Assembly (NCBI GenBank): GCA_017798145.1
Contig: CP059069.1
Location: 3,457,226 to 3,521,225, forward strand
Length of the DNA stretch: 64,000 nucleotides
Reading direction: 5' to 3'
DNA from: Akkermansiaceae bacterium
Lineage (GTDB): Bacteria; Verrucomicrobiota; Verrucomicrobiia; Verrucomicrobiales; Akkermansiaceae
In this document: in pieces, positions 35,872 to 45,513 of the stretch
Layout: each line of letters starts with the position of its first letter
Numbering within the stretch: position 1 is the first letter of the stretch
Translations under genes and position numbers: made by a program
Notes under the pieces: model-generated
What the model saw: the letters and a program-made list of their open reading frames with translations, nothing else
Told to the model about the DNA's origin: nothing
The model's database searches: none

Positions 35872-37155
35872 ATGAAACCCGAAACCATCTGCCTCCACGG
35901 CGGCCACAAGCCGGACTCCGATACGAACTCCCGCGCCGTCCCGATCTACCGCACCGCCTCCTTCGTTTTCAACTCCACCGAACACGCAGCCAACCTCTTC
36001 GCGCTCAAGGAACTCGGGAACATCTATTCCCGCTTGATGAACCCGACCAACGATGTGCTCGAAAAACGCATCTCCCTGCTGGAAGGAGCCCCGGAAATGG
36101 GCGGGCTCGCCCACGCCTCAGGCACTGCGGCGATTTTCAACGCGATCATCAACCTCGCCCAGGCCGGCGACAACATCGTCTCCGCACGGAACCTCTACGG
36201 CGGCTCCTACACGCAGTTCGCCAACATCCTCCCGCAGCTCGGCATCGAGGTGCGCTTTGTCGATTCCACCGATCCGGAAAATTTCGCCAAGGCCGCCGAC
36301 GGCAAGACCCGCGCGTTCTTCACCGAGACGGTTTCCAACCCGGCTCTCGAAATCGCCGACCTCCGTGCCATCGCGGACTCCGCCCATTCCCTGGGACTGC
36401 CGCTCATCGTGGATTCCACCTTCACCACCCCGGCCCTGCTGCGCCCCATCGAGTGCGGCGCGGACATCGTCATCCACTCGCTCACAAAGTGGCTCGGCGG
36501 CCACGGCACCTCCATCGGCGGCATCGTCATCGACTCCGGGAAATTCAACTGGGCCGGTGGCAGGCACCCGCTCTACGACGAGCCGGACACCTCCTACCAC
36601 GGCCTCCGCTGGGGACACGACCTGCCCGCTCCTCTCGCCCCGCTCGCCTATATCCTCCGCATGCGCACCGTCCCCCTCCGCAACCTGGGCGCCTGCCTCT
36701 CGCCCGACAACGCATGGGCCATCCTCCAGGGCGTGGAAACCCTACACCTCCGAATGGCGCGCCATTGCGAGAACAACCTCGCCGTCGCCAGGCACCTTGC
36801 GTCCCACCCGAAGGTCGCTTGGGTTCGCTACCCCGGCCTGGAAAGCGATCCCGAGTTCGCAAAGAACCAGGAATACCTCGGAGGAAAAGGTGGCCCCATG
36901 GTGGTCTTCGGGATCAAGGGTGGGGCGGATGCGGGGAAAAAATTCATCGAATCGCTCGGCCTCATCTCCCACCTCGCCAACGTCGGCGACGCGAAATCGC
37001 TGGCCATCCATCCGGCCAGCACCACCCATTCCCAGCTCAGCGCGGAGGCTCAGGTTTCCGCAGGCATCCCTCCGGAAATGATACGCCTGTCCATCGGCAT
37101 CGAGCATATCGATGACATCCTCGCGGACATCGATCAGGCGCTCGCAGCCGGGTGA
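35872..37155 (+). CDS. metY: O-acetylhomoserine/O-acetylserine sulfhydrylase (Cys/Met PLP family)
   Basis: 427 residues. The PLP Lys is K206 in IHSLTKWLGGHG. Other family features are NIYSRLMNPTNDVLEKRI, LAHASGTAAIFNAI and LIVDSTFTTPALLRP. The C-terminal GGADAGKKFIESLGLISHLANVGDAKSL is typical of MetY, which makes homocysteine from O-acetylhomoserine and sulfide. Length matches MetY (about 425-430). Start ATG at 35872; a longer frame upstream overlaps the transporter gene and is not real. Confidence 0.95.
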   Translation: MKPETICLHGGHKPDSDTNSRAVPIYRTASFVFNSTEHAANLFALKELGNIYSRLMNPTNDVLEKRISLLEGAPEMGGLAHASGTAAIFNAIINLAQAGDNIVSARNLYGGSYTQFANILPQLGIEVRFVDSTDPENFAKAADGKTRAFFTETVSNPALEIADLRAIADSAHSLGLPLIVDSTFTTPALLRPIECGADIVIHSLTKWLGGHGTSIGGIVIDSGKFNWAGGRHPLYDEPDTSYHGLRWGHDLPAPLAPLAYILRMRTVPLRNLGACLSPDNAWAILQGVETLHLRMARHCENNLAVARHLASHPKVAWVRYPGLESDPEFAKNQEYLGGKGGPMVVFGIKGGADAGKKFIESLGLISHLANVGDAKSLAIHPASTTHSQLSAEAQVSAGIPPEMIRLSIGIEHIDDILADIDQALAAG

Positions 37156-37224
37156 TCCCCGGCAGTGAGCAGGCTATTTCCTTGCTATGGCAGTGTATAT
37201 CGGGGGAAATGTCAGGCCTCTGAT

Positions 37225-38883
37225 ATGCGGTGGACTCCTATAGCATTGCTTTTCGGCTCTCTTGTCTCACTGGAAGGTCAGGGGCTGACAGTGGCTGATG
37301 TGCAGGCCGTCATCGCGCAATCCGTGCAGGAGTCCCTGGCGGTATCGCCTGATCGCCTGGTAGCGGTGGTTGACAGGGAGGGCTTCGTGCTCGGTGTGTG
37401 GGATGTGAACGGCGGGGCGCAGCCCTCCGCAACGGATGTTGCACGGGTGGTCTCGACCGCAGGTGCCGCCGCTTTCCTGAGCAGCAACCAGCACGCCTTC
37501 ACCACCCGTACGGCAGGCTTCATCATCCAGCAGAATTTCCCGCCCGGAGTGGTGAACCGCCCGAACGGCCCGCTGGTGGGGGTGAATTTCTCCAGCATGG
37601 CCTTTTCCGATACGAATAAATACAAGGCTCCGGAAATCGACAACTCTTTCCCCGTTCCGCCGGTGCCTGGCGTCAGCGACCTTGCCAGCGCAACCCCCGC
37701 CGACGCCTTCCGCAGCGTGCCTTTCACCGCCCTCGCGCTGTCGGGAAATCCCGGCGGCGTTCCGCTTTTCAAAAACGGGATCCTTGTCGGCGGGGTCGGC
37801 GTCGTCGGCTATGCGGATGCGGCGGTGTCTGGATTTGATACCTCTTTCCTGGCCACCGACAACGAGCGCATCGCCTTGTCCGGGCAGGCGGGCTTCCGTC
37901 CCGCTCCGGTATTTGATGGCAGCAATGTGCTCATCGATGGCATACGCCTCGCCTATCTCGTGAACACAGGCTCGGACGCCACGGTTGCCGATCCCGCCGC
38001 CTTTCTGGCGAATCCCGCAAATGGCCAAGCGGTCGCCTTGGCTGACATTGATGGCATGCCTGCCTCATCGGACGATGGCGCGGTGGATTACTCGCCGAAG
38101 GCATCGCCCGCACCCGCCGTGTATCCGAATCCCTTCGGGCTGGTGGGCGTGAATGGGATCCCCGGCCAGCTCCGCTCCGCGATCCGCGCAGACCCTCTGC
38201 CCGGAACCATCGCGGGTGTTGCCCGGCTGAGCGCGGCTGAGGTGGAAAGCATCCTGCGCTTGGCCGCGGAGCGCTCGGAAATCACCCGCGCCGGGATACG
38301 GTTGCCGCGCGGACAGGTCGCCCGGGTCTGGATCTCCGTGGTCAGCAATCCCGCCTCCAATGGCGTTGAGCCGGCCGTGCTCGGCACCTACCGCACGCCG
38401 GATGCGACGATCTTCAGCTGGGATGTCGCCATCCAGAAAGCCCGCACCGCATTGTTTTTCTCGCGCGGGCTGGAGCGTGGCGCACCGCGTGCCTTTTCCT
38501 GCCGCGCCGTCGGGTTCCTCTCCCAGTCAATGTTTCCGCCCGGCATCCTCGGCACCCCGCCTGGTCCGCTGGAGGGTCTTCAGCTCGGGTTTTCCGTGAA
38601 AGATCTCGGCGGTGCTGTCGGCACACGGGTGCCATCCGAGGCCATCAACCCGAACGTGCCCAACGGCATCACGATCTTCCCCGGCGGCTTCCCTCTCTAC
38701 CGTGGCGGTGTTCTTGTCGGTGCGATCGGTGTTTCCGGGGACGGCATCGAGCAGGACGATCTTGTCGGCGCTGCCGGAGCCCGCGATTTCCTCGCCCCTG
38801 CCGGCAGCCGCTCCGATGACATGGTCTATGAGCGCGCGCGCATCCCCTACGCGAAGTTCCCGCGCGCCGCATCGAGTTTCTGA
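37225..38883 (+). CDS. Exported protein with two HbpS/GlcG-like domains
   Basis: 552 residues beginning MRWTPIALLFGSLVSLEGQG, a signal peptide. Two domains of the HbpS/GlcG (DUF336) type are visible. The first (about 20-220) has VADVQAVIAQSVQES and VAVVDREGFVLGVW, with GVPLFKNGILVGGVGVVG as its end. The second (about 345-530) has AEVESILRLAAERSEITRAG, VARVWISVVSNP and GGFPLYRGGVLVGAIGVSG. HbpS binds haem in Streptomyces and GlcG is of unknown role; both are single-domain and about 150 residues. Probably extracytoplasmic; ligand unknown. Confidence 0.85.
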   Translation: MRWTPIALLFGSLVSLEGQGLTVADVQAVIAQSVQESLAVSPDRLVAVVDREGFVLGVWDVNGGAQPSATDVARVVSTAGAAAFLSSNQHAFTTRTAGFIIQQNFPPGVVNRPNGPLVGVNFSSMAFSDTNKYKAPEIDNSFPVPPVPGVSDLASATPADAFRSVPFTALALSGNPGGVPLFKNGILVGGVGVVGYADAAVSGFDTSFLATDNERIALSGQAGFRPAPVFDGSNVLIDGIRLAYLVNTGSDATVADPAAFLANPANGQAVALADIDGMPASSDDGAVDYSPKASPAPAVYPNPFGLVGVNGIPGQLRSAIRADPLPGTIAGVARLSAAEVESILRLAAERSEITRAGIRLPRGQVARVWISVVSNPASNGVEPAVLGTYRTPDATIFSWDVAIQKARTALFFSRGLERGAPRAFSCRAVGFLSQSMFPPGILGTPPGPLEGLQLGFSVKDLGGAVGTRVPSEAINPNVPNGITIFPGGFPLYRGGVLVGAIGVSGDGIEQDDLVGAAGARDFLAPAGSRSDDMVYERARIPYAKFPRAASSF

Positions 38884-38929
38884 GCCAAGCGCGCTTGCAG
38901 AAGCCGGGAGTCTGGCGATAATCCGCCCG

Positions 38930-39784
38930 ATGGCATTCAACGGCAGGAGGGTTTCATACGGCAGGGGTATGCTCGCGCAGCTCACGCCGGTGGTGAAATG
39001 GCTGATCATCCTGAATCTCTCCTTCTTCTTCCTGGACATGCTTTTCCTCGATTGGAAGCTCAGGAACGAGTTCGCCTTCAGCGTGCGGTCCGCGCTGCTC
39101 GAGTTCCGCATCTGGGAGTTCGTCACCTTCCAGTTCCTCCACAAGGATCTGGGCCACGTGCTGCTCAATTGCGTCGGCCTGTTCTTCTTCGGCCCCTGGA
39201 TGGAGCGCTGGTGGGGGGCGAGGCAGTTCCTGTTTTTCTACCTCGCATGCGGTGTTGCGGGCGCTGTGCTCTACTCCAGCCTCGGCCTGGCGGGATTCCT
39301 GCCGGGTGACAACCTGTACAGCGGCTTGGTCGGCGCCTCCGCCGGGATCTACGGCATCCTGGTGGGCGTGGCGGTCATCGCGCCCTCGCTGCGCCTCTCC
39401 CTGATCTTGCTGCCGGTCAGTTTCACCATGCGCCAGCTTGCGGTTTTCGCGCTCATTGTTTCGGCAGCATCCATCGCATTCCGCTTCGGCGGGAACGAGG
39501 GCGGCGAGGCGGGCCACCTAGGCGGTGCGATCATGGGGTATCTGATGATGAAAACGCATGGCTGGATGGGTTGGATGGGAAAAACGGTGCGCCGCCGCAA
39601 AGGCCGCCCGGCCTCCGATTTCACAGCGAAGATACGCCCGCGTACCATCGTGGATCTGGATGGCTCCACGGAGGTGGACAGGATACTTGACAAGATTTCC
39701 AAGGATGGTTTCCCCAGCCTGACGGATGAGGAGAGGGATTATCTGAGGAAAGCAGCGGAAAGCGGTGACAAGGCAGGATTATGA
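38930..39784 (+). CDS. Rhomboid-family intramembrane serine protease
   Basis: 284 residues with about six membrane helices. The catalytic Ser is in LVGASAGIYGILVG (G-A-S-A-G rather than GxSG) and the catalytic His in GGEAGHLGGAIMGYLMM. The N-terminal HKDLGHVLLNCVGLFFFGPWM is the characteristic first-helix motif. A cytosolic C-terminal tail with DGSTEVDRILDKISKDGFPS and LTDEERDYLRKA is a small helical domain found on rhomboids of this group. The TGA overlaps the ATG of mazG by 4 bases. Confidence 0.92.
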   Translation: MAFNGRRVSYGRGMLAQLTPVVKWLIILNLSFFFLDMLFLDWKLRNEFAFSVRSALLEFRIWEFVTFQFLHKDLGHVLLNCVGLFFFGPWMERWWGARQFLFFYLACGVAGAVLYSSLGLAGFLPGDNLYSGLVGASAGIYGILVGVAVIAPSLRLSLILLPVSFTMRQLAVFALIVSAASIAFRFGGNEGGEAGHLGGAIMGYLMMKTHGWMGWMGKTVRRRKGRPASDFTAKIRPRTIVDLDGSTEVDRILDKISKDGFPSLTDEERDYLRKAAESGDKAGL

Positions 39785-40593
39785 CAGACCGGGAAATGAT
39801 CGAAGGGACAGGAAAGGGCGGCGCCATAGCGCGCCTGCGGGCCATCATGCACCGGTTGCGCTCCCCCGGCGGATGCCCATGGGATGCTGAGCAGACCCAC
39901 GAATCCATCATCCCCAACCTCATCGAGGAGGCCTATGAGACCGTAGACGCGATACGCCGCGGCGATGATGCCGACCTGCGTGAGGAGCTCGGCGATCTCC
40001 TGCTGCAGGTGGTTTTCCATGCGGAAATCGCAGAGGGAGACGGGCGCTTCGATCTCGATGCGGTGGCGGACGGGATTTCCGAAAAGCTGGTGAGGAGGCA
40101 TCCGCATGTCTTCGGTGAGGCGTTGGCCGGTGATTCGGATGCGGTCCTGAAACAATGGGACGCGATCAAGCGCGGCGAGAAAGGGGAGGGGGAGGTGCCC
40201 TACCTGCACGGCACCGGGAAAGGCCTGCCCGCCCTCATCCGCGCCGCGAAGCTCCAGAAAAAGGCCGCCAAGGCCGGGTTCGACTGGCCGGTGGAGACGG
40301 GTGTGCTTTCGAAAGTCCGCGAGGAGTTGTTGGAGCTCCAGTCCGCCATCGATGCCCAGGACATGGCCGCCGTGGAGGAGGAGATGGGCGACCTGCTTTT
40401 CTCCGTGGTGAACCTTGCCCGCTTCCGGAAAATCGATCCGGAGGTGCTGATGGCCGCCGCGAACGAAAAGTTCGAGCGCCGCTTCGGAGGGATGGAGAGC
40501 ATTCTCAAGGCGGCGGGCAAAGCCATCGGCGAGGCGAAGCCTTCCGAGATGGAAGAGGCATGGATGAAGGCGAAGCTCGGAGAAAGGCAGTAG
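39781..40593 (+). CDS. mazG: Nucleoside triphosphate pyrophosphohydrolase MazG
   Basis: 270 residues with two MazG domains. The first has RLRSPGGCPWDAEQTHESII and NLIEEAYETVDAI, followed by LREELGDLLLQVVFHAEIAE (EExxE and ExxD magnesium ligands). The second has VREELLELQSAI and VEEEMGDLLFSVVNLARF. Converts NTPs to NMPs and pyrophosphate, cleaning up abnormal nucleotides. The start overlaps the rhomboid stop (ATGA), and a sulfatase gene follows after 4 bases. Confidence 0.96.
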   Translation: MTDREMIEGTGKGGAIARLRAIMHRLRSPGGCPWDAEQTHESIIPNLIEEAYETVDAIRRGDDADLREELGDLLLQVVFHAEIAEGDGRFDLDAVADGISEKLVRRHPHVFGEALAGDSDAVLKQWDAIKRGEKGEGEVPYLHGTGKGLPALIRAAKLQKKAAKAGFDWPVETGVLSKVREELLELQSAIDAQDMAAVEEEMGDLLFSVVNLARFRKIDPEVLMAAANEKFERRFGGMESILKAAGKAIGEAKPSEMEEAWMKAKLGERQ

Positions 40594-40597
40594 GGGC

Positions 40598-42055
40598 ATG
40601 GAATTTCCCGGCATCGCATCTCTTTTCTTGGTGTCCTGCGCCGCCCTCAGCGCCGGGCGAATGCCGAACGTGATCGTGGTCTTCACCGATGACCAGGGAT
40701 ACGCGGACATAGGTGCGAACGGGTTGCTCGCGGACATCAGGACTCCGCACATCGATGCGCTCGCCGCATCAGGCGTGAGGTGCACGGCGGGTTACATAAG
40801 CGCACCGCAGTGTTCCCCCTCGCGGGCGGGGCTGATCACCGGGAGGCACCAGCAGCGTTTCGGTTTCGACACCATCCCCGACGGGCCGCTGCCGCTGGAG
40901 GAGGTGACGCTCGCCGAGCGGCTCAAGGCGCTGGGTTACGCGACCGGGCAGGTGGGCAAGTGGCATCTGGAGCCGAACCGGCTTTCCCTCACATGGGCGC
41001 GCAAGGCCTGCCCTGAGGCGATCAAGGGAAACGAGCTCAAGCCTCCCGCCGCGCTGATCCAACGCTACATGCCGGGGGCGCAGGGCTTCGATGATTTTTT
41101 CACCGGGGAGATGAATCGCTACTTCGCCAACTACAACCTCGACGGCTCCGATGCGAAGCTTGGCGGCGAGACAAAGGTCTTTCCGGAGGAGAAATTCCGG
41201 GTCGATCTCCAGACGGATGCGGCGCTGGCCTTCATCGGGCGAAACCACGCGAAGCAGTTCTTCCTGTACCTGAATTACTACGCCCCGCACGTGCCTTTGG
41301 CCGCGACGGAGAAGTATCTCTCCCGCTTTGCCGGGGAGATGCCGGAGCGCCGCCGCACCGCGCTTGCGATGATGTCCGCCATCGACGAAGGGGTCGGGAA
41401 AATCCGCGCTGTGCTCGACAGCCACGGCCTCACCGATGACACGATGATATTCTACATCAGCGACAACGGCGCACCGCTCGGCGCGCAGTCTGGGGACGGT
41501 GCGATGGCGGATATCCTTCCGGTCGGGAAACCGGGGGCGGTATGGGATGGATCCCGCAACGATCCGCTGACCGGCGAGAAAGGGATGCTGATGGAGGGTG
41601 GGATCCGGGTGCCGTTCGTGGTGAGCTGGCCGGCAAAGTTCCCGCGGGGCGCAGTCCATGAAAAGCCTGTGATCTCGCTGGATATCGCCGCAACGGCGAT
41701 GGCCGCCGCCACCGGGAAGGTGCCGGATGGCCTCGACGGCGTGGATCTCGCGGCGGTTTTTTCAGGACAGGACAGTGCCGAGCGCAGCCTGCACTGGCGT
41801 TTCTGGAACCAGGCGGCGATCCGCAGGGGGAAATGGAAATACCTCACCATGGGCGACGGCACCGAGATTCTTGTGGATCTGGAGGTGGACATCGCGGAGG
41901 CGAATAACCTCATCGCCGCCCATCCCGGGGTGGCGGCGGGGCTCAAGGCCGATCTCGATGCCTGGACGCAAGGCCTGAAACCGAAAGGCCTGCCGACCGC
42001 GAAACCGAACGACCAGGAAAGGAAGTGGTACCGGCACTACCTAGGCAGAGAGTGA
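40598..42055 (+). CDS. Secreted sulfatase, Cys-type
   Basis: 485 residues starting MEFPGIASLFLVSCAALSAG, a signal peptide. The metal site is VVFTDDQGYADIGANG. The formylglycine motif is C72 in QCSPSRAGLITGR, the canonical CxPSR. GQVGKWHLEPNRL and FYISDNGAP supply the Lys/His and Asp-Asn ligands. The complete motif set predicts an active type I sulfatase after Cys maturation. Substrate probably a sulfated polysaccharide or ester. Close to mazG (4-base gap) and convergent with a PEP-CTERM gene. Confidence 0.93.
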   Translation: MEFPGIASLFLVSCAALSAGRMPNVIVVFTDDQGYADIGANGLLADIRTPHIDALAASGVRCTAGYISAPQCSPSRAGLITGRHQQRFGFDTIPDGPLPLEEVTLAERLKALGYATGQVGKWHLEPNRLSLTWARKACPEAIKGNELKPPAALIQRYMPGAQGFDDFFTGEMNRYFANYNLDGSDAKLGGETKVFPEEKFRVDLQTDAALAFIGRNHAKQFFLYLNYYAPHVPLAATEKYLSRFAGEMPERRRTALAMMSAIDEGVGKIRAVLDSHGLTDDTMIFYISDNGAPLGAQSGDGAMADILPVGKPGAVWDGSRNDPLTGEKGMLMEGGIRVPFVVSWPAKFPRGAVHEKPVISLDIAATAMAAATGKVPDGLDGVDLAAVFSGQDSAERSLHWRFWNQAAIRRGKWKYLTMGDGTEILVDLEVDIAEANNLIAAHPGVAAGLKADLDAWTQGLKPKGLPTAKPNDQERKWYRHYLGRE

Positions 42056-42062
42056 AACAGGC

Positions 42063-42755
42063 TCACTTCCTGCGGCGGAGCAGGAGGCCGGCCCCGGCCA
42101 ATCCGAGCAAGGCTGCGGAGGATGGCTCAGGGACTGAGGTGAAGGTGGCGTAATCGACCTCGAAGTTCTTGGTGTTGTCATTGCCCACCGGATCGAAGCG
42201 GAAGCTGTTGATGTTCTGGCTGTTGAGGGTCGGCGCGTTGGTGAGGTCGATGGTGAAAAGCTGCCAGCCGTCAGCCTGTGCGGTGAGGGTCCTGCCGTAG
42301 GTGTCGCCTGTAAATCCGCCGGTTCCCGTGACATTCCCGGAGCCTATGGCACCGACTCCGAGGTTGGCTGTGGATCCGTTGAAGAAGATGATCGTTCCGG
42401 CACCGCTAAACGCGGCACCCGTTCCACCAGGCGGGTTGGCGTTTAGCTGGCGGAAGCGGAAGGTGAAGGTGCTCCATGTTTCTCCGGCACCGAGTGTGAT
42501 GAGCGTGGCCCCGGGCGTGGCGCTGCTGTAGGAGAGCTGGGGATCGCTCGCGCCGTTGACGAGGATATCATCGGCTCCGAAGACTCCGGTTGTTCCGTCG
42601 ACACCGGTCCGTTGTCCGGCTCCTGCTACGTGAGCGGAGTTGGCATTCCAGCCGTGGTTGACTCCGGTGGTATTGAAGTGGTGGACGACGACGGCGGCGT
42701 TGGTCGCGGCAGTCAGGATGGCGCTTGCAAGGAGAGCTGAGGTGACGGGTTTCAT
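42063..42755 (-). CDS. PEP-CTERM sorting-signal protein
   Basis: 230 residues with signal peptide (MKPVTSALLASAILTAATNA) and C-terminal VPEPSSAALLGLAGAGLLLRRRK, the exosortase-recognised PEP motif with membrane segment and Arg-rich end. The body is low in charge, rich in Gly, Thr, Asn and Ser, with beta-strand repeats such as GAGETWSTFTFRFRQLNAN. It looks like an extracellular beta-sandwich. Downstream of a sulfatase on the same strand with a 98-base gap. Function unknown. Confidence 0.92.
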   Translation of the reverse strand: MKPVTSALLASAILTAATNAAVVVHHFNTTGVNHGWNANSAHVAGAGQRTGVDGTTGVFGADDILVNGASDPQLSYSSATPGATLITLGAGETWSTFTFRFRQLNANPPGGTGAAFSGAGTIIFFNGSTANLGVGAIGSGNVTGTGGFTGDTYGRTLTAQADGWQLFTIDLTNAPTLNSQNINSFRFDPVGNDNTKNFEVDYATFTSVPEPSSAALLGLAGAGLLLRRRK

Positions 42756-42853
42756 GGTTTTTTGCGGGTTGGGATCATTCTGGTGATCTCCTACGATCAT
42801 ACGAATTTCCCGGTATTTTGATATGGCCGGAAATGGCCATGCCGCCGGGTGAT

Positions 42854-44710
42854 TCACTTCGCCGTCCGGAAGCGGAACCAGTAGGCTCCGTCGTTGAGCT
42901 GGATGAGGGGCTCGCCGGCTATCTTCGCCCAGCCCCTGTCTGCGAGGAGGAAATAGGAGCTGTCCGGCTGGAGCTTGGGGAGATCGGTGAAAGTTACGGT
43001 ATTTTTTCCCTGGGCGGGATCGTTGGGTTCCGGGTCGCTGGTCCAGACGGGGTTGTGCGGATCCTGCAGGCGGTAGAGACGGAGGGTTTTGCCTTTCGTG
43101 CCGGAAAAATCGAGTGGCTCGGTGAATGAGAAGGAAATGACCGTATCGACCGGGACATCGGCGGCGGAGCAGAGCGGGGAGGAGGTCTTGAAAGGCCATG
43201 CCAGCGTGAGGCGGTGGAAGCCCCAGCCGTGTTGCTCGCTGCGCAGGGGTGTGCGCCAGCCGGGCGGCATGGCGGTTTCATCGGCGAAATTCGCCCATGC
43301 CTTTGCGAGGGTTGCTAGTTTTTCCGGATGCCTGCCGGCGAGATCGGTCGTTTCGCAGGGATCCTCGCCGAGATTGAAAAGCCTCCACGGCCCTTCGTTG
43401 GTGGAGACGATCTTCCATGGGTGGTCCAGATAGCCGCGCGTGGTGTCCTCGACGGCCCAGGGGACGGGGTGGAGGGTTTGTGCCAAGGGGAGCTGCGGGT
43501 TTTCCAACAGGGGGACGAGGGATTTCCCTAGCAACGGGAGCTGATCGCCGGTGGGGGTGTATTGCGTCCCGGCGAGCTCCAGGAAGGTGGGGTATAGATC
43601 CGTGACATGTGTCTGGTGGCGGGCGATGGAGCCGGGCACGTGCTTCAGTCCGGCGGGCCAGCGGATGATGAAGGGCACGCGGACGCCGCCCTCGTATGCG
43701 CTGGTCTTGTAATGGCGGAAGGGTGTGCATTTCAGGTAGGCCCAGCCGTTGGACATGTAGGGGGGGTAGGATTTCGGGTCCCAGGGGACGACGGTGTGGT
43801 TGGCGCGGATGTCGCCGTTGGAGTAGTCGCCGCCGTTGTCCGAGAGGAAAATGACGATGGTGTTTTCGGAAACCTTCGTTTCATCGAGGAAGGCGAGCAG
43901 GCGGCCGACGTTGGTGTCGAGGTCATCGACGACTGCGGCGTAGGTCTGCATCCGGAAGGCCTCGTTCCTGCGGATTTCCGGGGCAAGCTCGTCCCATGGC
44001 TGGACATCGGCACTGGCTGGGGTGTCCTTGTGGCGGGAGTCGATGAGGCCGCTTTCCATGAGTTTCCGGAAACGGGTTTTCCGAAGCGCATCCCAGCCGG
44101 GATCGAAGCGGCCTGCGTATTTCTCCACGAGCTCGCGGCGGACATGGAGGGGGGTGTGCGGGGCGTTGAACGAGAGGAAGGCGAAGAAGGGCTTTCCGGT
44201 TGCGACGGCTTTTCCGATGGATTCGATGGTGTGATCCGTGAAAGCCTTGCTGGCCCACCAGCCTTTTCCGACAGGCTCCGGCTTGCGCTGGCGCATGATG
44301 TTTCCGGAGCCGGTGAAGTTGTTGATCTCGCCCCCGGGAAATCCGTAGAACTCATCGAAGCCCTGGTCGAGCGGGTGCTTGGGTTGGTGCCATTTTCCGG
44401 AAAGTGAGGTCGCGTAACCGGCGTCCGCGAGAGCCTTGGGCAGGGGTAGGGAGCGGCGGTAGCTTTCCGACTGCGAGTGCTCGTGGCCGGTGAGCAGGGA
44501 GGTGCGGGTGACGACGCACATCGGGTTGACGCGGAAGTTCGAGAGCCGCGTGCCCTGGGTTGCGAGATGGTCGAGTGCGGGGGTTTCGATTTCCGATCCG
44601 TAGCAGCCGAGATCGGAGAAGCCGAGATCGTCAGCGAGGATGACAAGGATGTTGGGGCGCTCCGCCGCGGTTGCTAGCGTGGCGAATGCCGCGAAGAGTG
44701 GGGCTCGCAT
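42854..44710 (-). CDS. Secreted arylsulfatase-like protein with noncanonical formylglycine motif
   Basis: 618 residues from ATG at 44710 (another in-frame ATG at 44722). Signal peptide MRAPLFAAFATLATAA, then the metal motif ILADDLGFSDLGCYGSE. The catalytic motif is C65-V-V-T-R: the Pro or Ala normally two after Cys is Val and the Ser is Thr. GKWHQPKHPLDQGFDEFYGF and IVIFLSDNGGDYSNG are the usual Lys/His and Asp/Asn sites. The last 110 residues (from about 505) resemble an Ig-like Big_5 domain with FSFTEPLDFSG. It follows the prepilin-like gene by 15 bases. Activity is uncertain because of the motif. Confidence 0.85.
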   Translation of the reverse strand: MRAPLFAAFATLATAAERPNILVILADDLGFSDLGCYGSEIETPALDHLATQGTRLSNFRVNPMCVVTRTSLLTGHEHSQSESYRRSLPLPKALADAGYATSLSGKWHQPKHPLDQGFDEFYGFPGGEINNFTGSGNIMRQRKPEPVGKGWWASKAFTDHTIESIGKAVATGKPFFAFLSFNAPHTPLHVRRELVEKYAGRFDPGWDALRKTRFRKLMESGLIDSRHKDTPASADVQPWDELAPEIRRNEAFRMQTYAAVVDDLDTNVGRLLAFLDETKVSENTIVIFLSDNGGDYSNGDIRANHTVVPWDPKSYPPYMSNGWAYLKCTPFRHYKTSAYEGGVRVPFIIRWPAGLKHVPGSIARHQTHVTDLYPTFLELAGTQYTPTGDQLPLLGKSLVPLLENPQLPLAQTLHPVPWAVEDTTRGYLDHPWKIVSTNEGPWRLFNLGEDPCETTDLAGRHPEKLATLAKAWANFADETAMPPGWRTPLRSEQHGWGFHRLTLAWPFKTSSPLCSAADVPVDTVISFSFTEPLDFSGTKGKTLRLYRLQDPHNPVWTSDPEPNDPAQGKNTVTFTDLPKLQPDSSYFLLADRGWAKIAGEPLIQLNDGAYWFRFRTAK

Positions 44711-44724
44711 CGTTCCGCGCATTC

Positions 44725-45513
44725 TCAGAAATCGGTGTAGCCGATGAATTGCCCGGAGGTGTCGCGGCGGCCCCAATCGATGTCCTCGGGATTGGCGAGG
44801 ACGACGTGGCCATCGGCGAAGCAGACGTTCACCTTGCCGCCGTGGCGGGGCATCACGCCTTGGAACTGTTGGTTCCAGCCGCGGAAGAATACGGAGCCGG
44901 TGTTGGGCTGGTCCTTGCGCTCATTCCACGGGCCGGTGACATCGCCGCCCGCATCGGCGAACCAGACGACGCGCGCGGGATCCGGCACCTTCGAGCTGCG
45001 CGTCCACGTCAGGGATTCGTCCTTGGGATCCTGGTAGTTCGGTGCCATCGGGCCGTAGTTGATGCCGATGCCAAGGGGGTAGCGGTCGCTTTTGCCTCCG
45101 CCGGGCCCGCTGGTGGCGGGCTGCTTGAGTTTCGGGCAGGAGCAGATTGAGGTGACATCGCCGTAGGCGGAAAGGAGATCCGGCCAGAAATAGGCGGCGG
45201 GGTTGTTGCTGATCCTGTCCTTTTGCGGGATCGCGCCGGGGATGTAGCCCTCCCTCTCGGCGATGGCGTTGTAGACATGTAGGCGCGGCAGCTTGCCGTT
45301 GTGCTCGCTGGCGAATAGCTGTCCGAGGGCGGCGAGCTGGCGCATGTTGGAACCGCAGGTGGCGGCGTGCGCCCTATCCTTGAAGCGGGTGGTGACCTGC
45401 AGCGAGATCAGTGCGAGCACCGCGACGATGCTGATGACGATGAGCACTTCCGTAAGGGTGAACCCCGGTTCAGGCCGTGGGGGTTTGCTGCGGGCGGGCG
45501 CGAGATGTTTCAT
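44725..45513 (-). CDS. Prepilin-like secreted protein with DUF1559-type end
   Basis: 262 residues. The N-terminus RPEPGFTLTEVLIVISIVAVLALISL is the type IV pilin-like signal, cleaved between Gly and Phe with Glu at +5. The C-terminal MPRHGGKVNVCFADGHV is the His-rich H-x9-DG motif of the secreted pilin-like proteins common in Planctomycetes and Verrucomicrobia. Start at 45513 gives a 16-residue basic leader. It sits upstream of a sulfatase gene on the same strand, 14 bases apart, so the pair is probably coexpressed. Confidence 0.9.
   Translation of the reverse strand: MKHLAPARSKPPRPEPGFTLTEVLIVISIVAVLALISLQVTTRFKDRAHAATCGSNMRQLAALGQLFASEHNGKLPRLHVYNAIAEREGYIPGAIPQKDRISNNPAAYFWPDLLSAYGDVTSICSCPKLKQPATSGPGGGKSDRYPLGIGINYGPMAPNYQDPKDESLTWTRSSKVPDPARVVWFADAGGDVTGPWNERKDQPNTGSVFFRGWNQQFQGVMPRHGGKVNVCFADGHVVLANPEDIDWGRRDTSGQFIGYTDF

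Noticed and set aside
43607-44407. 266-codon plus-strand frame inside the second sulfatase
   Set aside because: Complement of a clear sulfatase; composition is shadow-like.
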